From contig JAFNVE010000032.1 in the NCBI GenBank assembly GCA_017379955.1, positions 1 to 20,929 on the forward strand: 20,929 bases of DNA, written 5' to 3'. A program made the position numbers and the translations under genes. Source of the DNA: Tidjanibacter sp. GTDB taxonomy: Bacteria > Bacteroidota > Bacteroidia > Bacteroidales > Rikenellaceae. The stretch's first letter is position 1, and the number at the start of each line of letters is the position of its first letter. Under the pieces are notes generated by a model. The model was given only the letters and a program-made list of their open reading frames with translations. It did no database searches and was not told the DNA's origin. Shown piece by piece: positions 8,721 to 16,729 of the stretch.

Positions 8721-8751
8721 CAGAGGCTGACCCCGAAAAGGTCAGCCTCTG
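8721..8751 (-). terminator. terminator hairpin of the GH9 gene
   Basis: CAGAGGCTGACC (8721-8732) pairs perfectly with GGTCAGCCTCTG (8740-8751) around a 7-base loop, giving a GC-rich 12-bp stem. It starts 19 bases after the GH9 stop codon on the minus strand. The following bases (TTGTTGTAAT) are only moderately T-rich. It separates the addB-GH9 unit from the next gene on the same strand. Confidence 0.8.
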
Positions 8752-8770
8752 CAATAGTAAACAATCTCCT

Positions 8771-10426
8771 CTACAAGCAATAAGCCAGAGCAAACACAAG
8801 ACCAGCCTGCCAATTGATGGCAACCTCGTTGTGCGAGTAGCTGTCCTGATTGTCTATCCAGTCGGTTGCAGTGTGGCCACCACCCACTACATAACCAGGC
8901 CAAGGACCATAAACATCATCAGCAGCCGAGCGACGGTCGTGTGGATACATAGGAGGATTGAAGCCCAAGCGGGTAACAAACGAACGGTTATAGTAATTAC
9001 GACCAAAGAGGTGAGCAACAGCATCGCGAGCAGTTGCAACATACTTAGCATCGGGCGAGAGGATATCTGCCACCTGCAAGCCCAGAGTCTGGCGACCTAC
9101 GGTACCGTTGCAACCCCAATAATATCTACCACCCATCGGGCGCGCATATACATCAGCCTCGGCAGTAGCAACAATCTCATCGGCTGCGGCGATGATATTA
9201 GACTTAATCTTTGCATCAATCTCGGGATTCTTACCCTCGCGCTGCGACACTGCATAGCGGAACATACCCAGATTGCGCATATTGTCCCAATCCCAATTTA
9301 CATCAACAACAAACTGTTGCTGCTCAGCGAGTTTCTCGAAATCGTCAAGATACTGCTTCTCGCCGGTACTCTCCCACATCTCGGCAGCAGCCCACATACG
9401 ATCGTCGGGGTCAATGGTAAAGTAAGCACCGGTGGTAAACTCCATCTGCATCAGGAATTTCTGACCGGGGTAGTTTTTCAGGAACTCATAACTAACCTTT
9501 GCTGCATCCAAGCACTTCTTTGCATACTCGGCATCGTAGGGAGCAAAAGCACGCGAAGCCTGAGCCAGGAAAGCAACATAGTCAGCAGTAGCGGCTGACG
9601 ACCAATCGGTATAATATCGAGCCTGCAAATCCTCCTCAGGCATAGTGTAGAAACCGGAGAAGTTGAGAGCGGTCAACTTGTGCGACACCTTGCCCGAGCC
9701 ATCGGGATAGGCCATCTTCAAGAGCCAATCAGTCTCCCACTTTATCTCCTTCAAGAACTCAGGATAGCCAGGAGCGGTCTCGGGCAGACCAATCTCTATA
9801 CTCTGCAAAGCGGGTGCGAACTGCTCCCAAGCCCACAGCAGAGTAAAGCCTGTAATACCTGCGTTGACGGTATACTTGCCATAGTCACCCGCATCGTGCC
9901 AGCCACCTATTCCGTCGTGGTGCTGACCTTCATTGCCGATATAATCCTCGTGACCATCGTTCTGGTGGCATACATCCTGCTGATAGCGCTTGCCCTGGAA
10001 GGTATAGTCGATAGCAGCACCGCAACGCCACAGATAAAAGGCACGCATAGCGTGTGCATAGGCCTCGTCGTAGACATTATCGCCAATCACAAAGTTGCGC
10101 GAACGACCCTCACCAGGGACTTCGAGATAGTACTCACCACTCTTTGTCAGTTTTGAAAAATCAGCAATACGCACACTCTGCGCAACATCCGCCTGAGTAA
10201 GCACCTCACTGAGTGCACCCTCAAAAACCACCTTGTCGTTATCAGCACGGCGAACACGGAAACTCTCTGCCTGAGGCAGCGTGATGGTCATCTCCTTCTC
10301 TGCATCGGGAAGAAATCCGAGAGAAGTGTGGCGGAAATTGTCGGTATAGATAGTCTCAGGCGCAGGCGACGAGCAACCAACCAACATAGAAGCCACAGCA
10401 AGTGCTACGATAGTTATGTTCTTCAT
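8771..10426 (-). CDS. glycoside hydrolase family 9 lipoprotein (endo-beta-1,4-glucanase type)
   Basis: 551 residues. A lipoprotein signal peptide (MKNITIVALAVASMLVGC, lipid-modified Cys18) points to an outer-membrane or periplasmic lipoprotein. Residues about 26-113 form an Ig-like N-terminal domain of the CelD_N kind. The GH9 (alpha/alpha)6 catalytic domain follows. The family signatures are intact: GGWHDAGDYGKYTVNAG with catalytic-base Asp178/Asp181, PPMYPHDRRS with His496, and DNQDSYSHNEVAINW with the acid Glu534. GH9 enzymes mostly cleave beta-1,4-glucans; some act on mixed-linkage glucan or glucosamine polymers, so the exact substrate is open. The gene begins 30 bases beyond the addB stop on the same strand and no separate promoter is evident. 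It is not beside susC/susD genes, unlike many Bacteroidetes glycosidases. Confidence 0.93.
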   Translation of the reverse strand: MKNITIVALAVASMLVGCSSPAPETIYTDNFRHTSLGFLPDAEKEMTITLPQAESFRVRRADNDKVVFEGALSEVLTQADVAQSVRIADFSKLTKSGEYYLEVPGEGRSRNFVIGDNVYDEAYAHAMRAFYLWRCGAAIDYTFQGKRYQQDVCHQNDGHEDYIGNEGQHHDGIGGWHDAGDYGKYTVNAGITGFTLLWAWEQFAPALQSIEIGLPETAPGYPEFLKEIKWETDWLLKMAYPDGSGKVSHKLTALNFSGFYTMPEEDLQARYYTDWSSAATADYVAFLAQASRAFAPYDAEYAKKCLDAAKVSYEFLKNYPGQKFLMQMEFTTGAYFTIDPDDRMWAAAEMWESTGEKQYLDDFEKLAEQQQFVVDVNWDWDNMRNLGMFRYAVSQREGKNPEIDAKIKSNIIAAADEIVATAEADVYARPMGGRYYWGCNGTVGRQTLGLQVADILSPDAKYVATARDAVAHLFGRNYYNRSFVTRLGFNPPMYPHDRRSAADDVYGPWPGYVVGGGHTATDWIDNQDSYSHNEVAINWQAGLVFALAYCL

Positions 10427-10437
10427 AGTAATTAATT

Positions 10438-10458
10438 TTAGGTTAAATATTTAGGTTA
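10438..10458 (-). repeat. short direct repeat in the addB-GH9 gap
   Basis: TTAGGTTA occurs at 10438-10445 and again at 10451-10458, a 13-base period. The second copy overlaps the addB stop codon. It might be a tandem binding site ahead of the GH9 gene or a chance feature of AT-rich DNA. Confidence 0.3.
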
Positions 10459-13353
10459 TCTGTTACATATCTGTCGATAGTCACAATAGGAGCAAGCTTT
10501 GTCAGCCTCTTCTCGCTGACAGAAGGGAATCTTCGCATCAAACAACTGCGCAAGACGCTCGGCAACACTTGCTTCGAGTTCTACTCTATAATCCGAATAA
10601 CGTTCTACACGTTCTTCATTAGCCACATTATTCAGCAAATCACAATAGCCCTCCTTGCGCATCTCTTTGACATAATAGAGAGCCGGACATACATCATTAC
10701 CACTAAGCACACCCGCCTCCTGCATACGGTTAACCATTAGCGAGTATAGCAGAGTCTGCACTACCGCCCCACTCCACTTCTCAGGCTTGGCAGAGAAGAG
10801 ATCCGCAAGACCCTTAAAATCGAGATGAGTAGAGCCACTCTTGTAGTCGATAATCTTCAACATACCCCCATCGAGGATATCCATACGGTCCATCTTTCCC
10901 GCAAACTGCACACTCATCTTTTTGCCACAACACTCAAACTCAAAATCAGCACTAACTGGTTGCTCCAAAAGCGAGATTGTAAAATCACTGTGAGCAGCAT
11001 CGTAGGGGAGGATATTATTCTTAATATATTTTTGCACCGCCTCACAGCTCATCTGCACCTGTCCCGTAAACTCAGAGGCTGAAATATCCTCCGCTCCACC
11101 AAGCATATTCTTACGCACAGCATCCTCAATCGCCGCACTTATCTGCTCGGGAGTGATGGCAGCAATATCCTGCATTGGGTTATGTTTACCAATCAGAGGC
11201 GTGTAGAGAGTCTGCATTGCATCGTGAAGGATAGTACCGAACATAGGGGTATCAACCTCCTCGCTAATCTCATCGCGTGGAGCTATACCCGCAACATAGC
11301 GGAAGTAGAACTTCATCGGACACTCCAACAGCAGATTAAATGACGATGGCGAAAAACTCCTCTTACCACCCGACAAGTACTCTTCAAGTCGTGCCATAAC
11401 TCGTTCATCCTTCTCTACTCTGAGTTCCGACGCTTGCGCCATAGTAACATCAACCGACAATTCGCGATGCTCAACCTTATGCGGTGATTCGTAGTCAAGT
11501 TGGTAGATAAATCGGCTCTGTTCGCCTGTTGAGCCATCGTCACTACTCGAACAATAGACCATCTCAACTCTCTTGGCGCGAGCAATCAGACGATAGAAAT
11601 AGTATGCATAGACACCCTCTTGATATTGTCGGGTCGGCATACCGTATGCAAAGCGCAAGTTATGCGGAATAAACGACGATGATGCAGAGCCTTTGCCCGG
11701 AAACATATCATCGTTAGTTGAGAGAATTATCACATTATCAAAGTCGAGGTTTCGGGTTTCGAGTACACCCATAATCTGCAAACCTTCAAGCGGCTCACCC
11801 TCGAACGGCACACTCTGCGACTGCAACACACGTCGAATAAGGGTCGAGTAGGTAGCATTATCTATCTCCACACCACAGCCATCAAGAGAACGACTCAGTC
11901 TGCCAAGCGACTCGATGATACGCACAAAATATTCGCGTTGCAACATAGCCTGCCTACGCTCGCCATCTTCGGTAGCATCCATAACGAGACCCTCATCAAG
12001 AGCCGACAGTGTGCGACAGATATAATCTGTAATCTCAGCTGTCGTAGCACAAGGGACAAAGATATCTGCAATAAGTCCACCACACTCACACAACAAAGCC
12101 TGCTCGACATATATTCTGCCATTGGCAATCACCTTCTTATACAACAAACCAGCCTCTCCCGCCTGCACCGATAGCATAAAGGGATGAGTAAGAATACCCG
12201 TCACGTCGCTATGGTAGAACGACACCACACCCGCAGAGGATTTTCGCACACGCTTTTGCAGGTTGAGAAGTCGCTCGGTGAAACTATACGCAAGGCTCTG
12301 GCGCAGCGGGTAACCCATTGTGATATTGCTCTTAGTTGCTTTCTCGGGGAGTGAGTATAGCAATGGAACGAGCAGATTCTCATCCGCCAGAACTATCGCA
12401 GTGTGCTTATCAAGAGGCACACCCTTCTCTGCCAACTCACCAAGCACCCTGCCAACATATTTACACTGCAACGAATTGGATGCAGCAGCCACTGCCGATA
12501 TCTTCTTAGGCTTGCGGAAATTATCGCCAGGCGAAAAACCCTCTGGCTCAGGAAACAAGCGAAGATTCTCCCTTACAAACAAACCTGCCTCCTGACGCTT
12601 ATCGTTCAAGAAGTAGGGGTCATAGTCCCAATAAAAATCAACCTCAAAATTACGTTTGAGATAGGTAAATAACTCTTTCTCGGTCTCGGCAAGAGCATTA
12701 AAGCCCACGACCACATAGTGAGTGCCGTCTGCTTCCAATCCGCCACCGTTACGGATAATCTCAACAGCTCTGCGCTGCATCTGACCCGTATAAGCCAATC
12801 CTTTATCGGAGAGGGCCTTACCGAAATCGCAATAGATTGGGTAGAGAGTCTCCCAGATATTCAAAAACTTCTCTTTCTCCTCCGAGAGTGCTGCCTTATC
12901 GACAAACGACGACCAAAAACGCTTGATAATGGCAATCTGCTCGGGGGTAAGATAGCTCAGTCGTGCGTCAATGGTTTTCAGGTCGTTGAGATTTGTAAAG
13001 AGAGCCTCTGCATCAATAAGTTGTTTGTCTATCGAGTCGAAATCCGTCAGCAGCATCTCTCCCCAAAAGTAGAACGACGAGAAATCCTCCTTGTGATGTT
13101 TGGAATAGCACTTGTAGAGTTCGACAACTGCCATCAGACGCTCGGCATGTTGAAGATTGCTTATCTTACAAAAGAGGTCATCAACCGAGCAGTAGTGCGG
13201 TTGCCAGAGAGGTTTATCGAGCAGGCGGGTTAGTTCGTCGAGGAAGAAAATGCGGGTACGGCTGTTGGGGAAAATAAAGCGGAAGTCCGCAATGGCACTA
13301 CCATAACGCGACAACAAATCCTTAGCCACAAGCGACAAAAAACTACTCTCCAT
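10456..13353 (-). CDS. addB: AddB-like PD-(D/E)XK nuclease subunit of the AddAB helicase-nuclease
   Basis: Subunit of the AddAB (RecBCD-type) enzyme that resects double-strand breaks for RecA repair. It is 965 residues from ATG 13353. A longer frame to 13515 would overlap divergent addA and has an atypical N-terminus, so I reject it. The N-terminus (FIFPNSRTRIFF, about 27-37) occupies the place of a Walker A loop but lacks GKT, so it should not hydrolyse ATP there. A helicase-like segment TRNLDFDNVIIL lies near residue 536. The C-terminal nuclease has His710 (TILHDAM), Asp825 (MDRMDI) and Asp836/Lys838 (DYKSG). The iron-sulphur cysteines are Cys678 (LLECPMKFYFRY) and Cys954, Cys957 and Cys963 (CSYCDYRQIC). 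It is divergent from its partner addA, and a GH9 gene follows on the same strand. Confidence 0.9.
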   Translation of the reverse strand: MESSFLSLVAKDLLSRYGSAIADFRFIFPNSRTRIFFLDELTRLLDKPLWQPHYCSVDDLFCKISNLQHAERLMAVVELYKCYSKHHKEDFSSFYFWGEMLLTDFDSIDKQLIDAEALFTNLNDLKTIDARLSYLTPEQIAIIKRFWSSFVDKAALSEEKEKFLNIWETLYPIYCDFGKALSDKGLAYTGQMQRRAVEIIRNGGGLEADGTHYVVVGFNALAETEKELFTYLKRNFEVDFYWDYDPYFLNDKRQEAGLFVRENLRLFPEPEGFSPGDNFRKPKKISAVAAASNSLQCKYVGRVLGELAEKGVPLDKHTAIVLADENLLVPLLYSLPEKATKSNITMGYPLRQSLAYSFTERLLNLQKRVRKSSAGVVSFYHSDVTGILTHPFMLSVQAGEAGLLYKKVIANGRIYVEQALLCECGGLIADIFVPCATTAEITDYICRTLSALDEGLVMDATEDGERRQAMLQREYFVRIIESLGRLSRSLDGCGVEIDNATYSTLIRRVLQSQSVPFEGEPLEGLQIMGVLETRNLDFDNVIILSTNDDMFPGKGSASSSFIPHNLRFAYGMPTRQYQEGVYAYYFYRLIARAKRVEMVYCSSSDDGSTGEQSRFIYQLDYESPHKVEHRELSVDVTMAQASELRVEKDERVMARLEEYLSGGKRSFSPSSFNLLLECPMKFYFRYVAGIAPRDEISEEVDTPMFGTILHDAMQTLYTPLIGKHNPMQDIAAITPEQISAAIEDAVRKNMLGGAEDISASEFTGQVQMSCEAVQKYIKNNILPYDAAHSDFTISLLEQPVSADFEFECCGKKMSVQFAGKMDRMDILDGGMLKIIDYKSGSTHLDFKGLADLFSAKPEKWSGAVVQTLLYSLMVNRMQEAGVLSGNDVCPALYYVKEMRKEGYCDLLNNVANEERVERYSDYRVELEASVAERLAQLFDAKIPFCQREEADKACSYCDYRQICNR

Positions 13354-13375
13354 ACTCAAACTGATTTTCCGATGT

Positions 13376-13406
13376 GAAAGGTAGACTATTTTTGAAAAAA
13401 AAGCAA
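13376..13406 (-). promoter_or_regulatory. addB promoter candidate
   Basis: On the minus strand TACCTTTC (13376-13383) matches TAnnTTTG except for the last base. TTG at 13404-13406 lies 20 bases upstream. The start codon is about 23 bases downstream of the -7 box. For addA on the plus strand I see only a possible -7 (TACTTTTA, 13437-13444) without a convincing -33. Confidence 0.4.
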
Positions 13407-13471
13407 CAAAAAGGGGGATTTTCGAGAGTTTTTTACTACTTTTATCGCATCGGTTTAATACAGTCAAGCAG

Positions 13472-16400
13472 ATGGGAAAGGTTAACATTGTCAGAGCATC
13501 AGCAGGTAGCGGCAAGACTTATCGTCTGGCACTCGAATATATAGTTCGTGTGCTCTGTGAACCTACCCTCTATCGCCACATCCTCGCAGTGACTTTTACA
13601 AATAAAGCAACGGAGGAGATGAAAGAGCGTATACTCGGCAATATCAATCGTTTGGCGCACGGGATTGAGGATGACTTTATGGCCGACGTTTTGGAAAGGA
13701 GCGAACTCCCACTCTCTCTTGTCAAGGAGCGAGCAGCAGAGGTACTCAACCTAATCCTTCACGACTATGACAGTTTTGCGGTGCTGACAATCGACAAATT
13801 TTTCCAGCGCATCGTACGCTCCTTTGTCCGAGAGCTTGGCATTGACATAAACTACAACCTTGAGCTAAAAACCGACACCCTGCTCGACCTCGGAGCAGAT
13901 AGACTGATAGAAGATTTAGCAACCGACAAACAACTGCGCGAGTGGGCATTTGCCTTTATTGACGAGAAGATTGAAGAGGGAAAATCGCTCAACCTGAAAG
14001 ACAGAATTACCAAACTTGGCAAGGAGCTCTTCTCGGAGAGTTATCGTTCGGTAAGAGTAGGCGACAATGCGCGTCTGTCGCTTGCCACTCTTCATCGCGG
14101 AGCTTATGCCGAGGTAGGCAACTGCAAGCAAAAGCAGCAAAACATATCTGAGGAGATTATCCGACTACTTGACTCAGACGGCATATCGCTTGATATGTTG
14201 CACCAGGGTAAACGAGGTGTCGCAGGCTTACTTGAAACAGCATTGCAAGGTGAAATACCCAAAGTGGGAGCTTATGCAATGCAGACACTCAACGAGGGTA
14301 AATGGCTGGCCTCCAGGCATACAAAAAAGTTTACCGTAAGCGACACTACCCTACTCTGCGAGCGATTGGAGTCACTCATCGATGCACTGCGCGCAACACA
14401 ATCGGCAGTCAATACAGCCAATCTGATTGAGAAGCACTATCGCACCTACGGCTTAATCATTGACCTCGGAAGTCGTATCGATAAGATTTGCGCAGAGGAG
14501 AATATTCTCCCTATTTCGGAGGTAACAAACATCATCGCCGAGCTAATCAAGGGCAATGATGCACCATTTATCTTCGAGAAGGTAGGCAATCGCTACTCCC
14601 ACTTTATGATTGACGAGTTCCAGGATACGAGTGCCGTTCAGTGGAACAACTTCCTGCCACTACTCCAAAATGCAATATCGCAGAGCGAAGAGAGTCCGGT
14701 ATTACTTGTGGGTGACGTGAAGCAATCTATTTATCGTTGGCGAGGTGGCGATTGGACACTTCTTGGCCAGAAAGCCGAGCAGGAGTTCCGTGAGATAGAG
14801 GGTACTCCGCTGAAAGAGAATTATCGCAGCCGTCGGGAGATTGTCGAATTCAACAATAGATTTATTGACAAATACAAAGAGTTAATCAACAACAGATTAA
14901 ACTCGACTCTGCAAAACGGTATTGATAGTGGTTTTATCAGCAATCGTTGGGCTGAGCAGTATAAAGATATGGCAGCCAAAGCCTACACCGACCACGAGCA
15001 GAGTGTCACATCTCGCAAGAGTGGCTATGTAACTGTCACACTGCGCACCCATCGCCACTATCATATAGACGAAAACCCAACCATCAAGCAGATTATCGAT
15101 TTGCAAAAACGCGGCTTTCGTGCAAGCGAGATAGCAGTATTGGTGCGCTCCAATGCCAAGAGTGAGGAGGTTGCCGACTTATTATTGAGCTACAAAACGC
15201 TCCACCCCGAGTCGCCTTATACATTTGATGTGATTACCCAGACAGCATTAAAAGTAGGTAGTGCCGACATTTGTCGCAGGATAATTGCTGCAATGAAGTT
15301 TGCCATTTCGCCAGATGATACTATCAGCGAAGCTATTATCAAGCAGAGATGCGGTCTTGACCTATCGTTACCACTCCCCGAAGCAGAGCAGAATTTCTAC
15401 CTTCGTCTGCGCTCACTGCCACTGCAAGAGGCCTTTGAGGAGATTGTATTGCACTACAACCTACATCTGCAACGAGAGAATCACGCATATCTGCAGGCAC
15501 TACACGAACAGGTTATCGGTTTCTCGAAACGTCGCATTGCCGACCTCGCTCTATTTGTCGAGTGGTGGGAGGAGCACGGCGCTGAGGAGTCTATTACAAT
15601 GCCCTCGGGAGCCGATGCGATTACCGTTGCCACAATTCACAAGTCAAAGGGGTTGGCATTTGGCGTCGTGATACTCTATGATTGCAATTGGGAGCTGACA
15701 ACAGCCACAAAATATGACAACTACGTCTGGCCCGAACTCAGCCAAGAGCGAGAGGGACTGAGCCACTTCCCCATATCCTACGAGAAGAGTATGGGCTCAT
15801 CGCGTTTTGCGGAGAGTTACTATCAGGAGCAGGCACTATCCTACGTCGACAACCTGAATATGCTCTACGTTGCTCTAACGCGCGCAAAACATGAACTTCA
15901 TCTAATAGTAGCTCCACCCGTTGCAGTTGGCGCATCGGGAAGGGTTAATAGCGTGATTGAGGAGGCACTTGCGGCAATGGAGAGTGAGGGTAAGATTGCT
16001 CCTGCCGAGTTGTTGCCTATCCCCGAACTGACATTTGAGCAGGAGAAAGCTCTGCTCCCAACTGCCGAGGCTACAGAGGAGAGATTCTATCAATATGGCG
16101 CACCCGTTATTCGTAGTGCCGAGTTGTCGGAACAGGAGAACAAAACCTACGAGAAGGAAGAAGATGAATTTGATTACTCAGACATAGGCTTCCCGACTAC
16201 TCTGCCGTGGGATAAGATACGAATTAAATTCTCCACCGAACGTTATATGGACGATGGAGAGGTTGCGCGTCTGCACCCGCTAAATGCAGGTATTATGCTC
16301 CATAAGATTTTCTCGCAGGCACTCACTGAAGATGAGATATTCAGCGGTTTAGAGTTAGCACTCAAAGAGAACTCAATCAGCGAGGAGGAGTTCGCTGTGC

Positions 16401-16711
16401 TCAACAATCGCATCCGTACAGCTCTGGCTAATCCTAAGATCGCCGAGTGGTTTAATGGCAAATGGAGTACCGTGCGCAACGAGCATCAAATCCTGCTCCC
16501 CACGGGCGAGAGCAACCGTCCCGACAGAGTGATGATATCGGAGAATAAATGTGTGGTTGTCGACTACAAGTTTGGTCACCGTCAAGACCCATCACATCAA
16601 TCGCAGGTAGAGGGATATATGGATCTTCTGGGTCAAATGGGATACAAAAAAACCGAAGGCTACATTTGGTATGTAACCCTCGGTGAAGTAGTTGAGGTGA
16701 AGCCTCGTTAA
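13472..16711 (+). CDS. addA: AddA-like UvrD/Rep helicase-nuclease subunit of AddAB
   Basis: ATP-driven 3'-5' DNA helicase and nuclease that, with AddB, processes broken DNA ends. It has 1079 residues. The superfamily 1 motifs are in order: Walker A ASAGSGKT (9-16), the TFTNKAT motif near 41, MIDEFQDTS with Asp381/Glu382, VGDVKQSIYRWRG near 419, ENYRSRREI near 450, IHKSKGLAFG near 722 and YVALTRAK (799-806). The C-terminal PD-(D/E)XK nuclease keeps its residues: LHPLNAGIMLHKIF near 931, Asp1018 (RPDRV), Asp1031/Lys1033 (VVDYKFG) and a following glutamine (HQSQVEGY). The ATG at 13472 gives the usual N-terminus just before Walker A. It is transcribed away from addB with 118 bases between the starts, and converges on glgB with an 18-base gap and no visible terminator. 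Confidence 0.94.
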   Translation: MGKVNIVRASAGSGKTYRLALEYIVRVLCEPTLYRHILAVTFTNKATEEMKERILGNINRLAHGIEDDFMADVLERSELPLSLVKERAAEVLNLILHDYDSFAVLTIDKFFQRIVRSFVRELGIDINYNLELKTDTLLDLGADRLIEDLATDKQLREWAFAFIDEKIEEGKSLNLKDRITKLGKELFSESYRSVRVGDNARLSLATLHRGAYAEVGNCKQKQQNISEEIIRLLDSDGISLDMLHQGKRGVAGLLETALQGEIPKVGAYAMQTLNEGKWLASRHTKKFTVSDTTLLCERLESLIDALRATQSAVNTANLIEKHYRTYGLIIDLGSRIDKICAEENILPISEVTNIIAELIKGNDAPFIFEKVGNRYSHFMIDEFQDTSAVQWNNFLPLLQNAISQSEESPVLLVGDVKQSIYRWRGGDWTLLGQKAEQEFREIEGTPLKENYRSRREIVEFNNRFIDKYKELINNRLNSTLQNGIDSGFISNRWAEQYKDMAAKAYTDHEQSVTSRKSGYVTVTLRTHRHYHIDENPTIKQIIDLQKRGFRASEIAVLVRSNAKSEEVADLLLSYKTLHPESPYTFDVITQTALKVGSADICRRIIAAMKFAISPDDTISEAIIKQRCGLDLSLPLPEAEQNFYLRLRSLPLQEAFEEIVLHYNLHLQRENHAYLQALHEQVIGFSKRRIADLALFVEWWEEHGAEESITMPSGADAITVATIHKSKGLAFGVVILYDCNWELTTATKYDNYVWPELSQEREGLSHFPISYEKSMGSSRFAESYYQEQALSYVDNLNMLYVALTRAKHELHLIVAPPVAVGASGRVNSVIEEALAAMESEGKIAPAELLPIPELTFEQEKALLPTAEATEERFYQYGAPVIRSAELSEQENKTYEKEEDEFDYSDIGFPTTLPWDKIRIKFSTERYMDDGEVARLHPLNAGIMLHKIFSQALTEDEIFSGLELALKENSISEEEFAVLNNRIRTALANPKIAEWFNGKWSTVRNEHQILLPTGESNRPDRVMISENKCVVVDYKFGHRQDPSHQSQVEGYMDLLGQMGYKKTEGYIWYVTLGEVVEVKPR

Positions 16712-16729
16712 TTACTGTCTATCAGCAAA

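Noticed and set aside
13354..13515. N-terminal extension of addB by 54 residues
   Set aside because: It would overlap the divergent addA coding start, cover the promoter region and add residues unlike the family. The ATG at 13353 gives the expected N-terminus.
16712..16729. Terminator between convergent addA and glgB
   Set aside because: The gap is only 18 bases and I find no inverted repeat in it or just around it.
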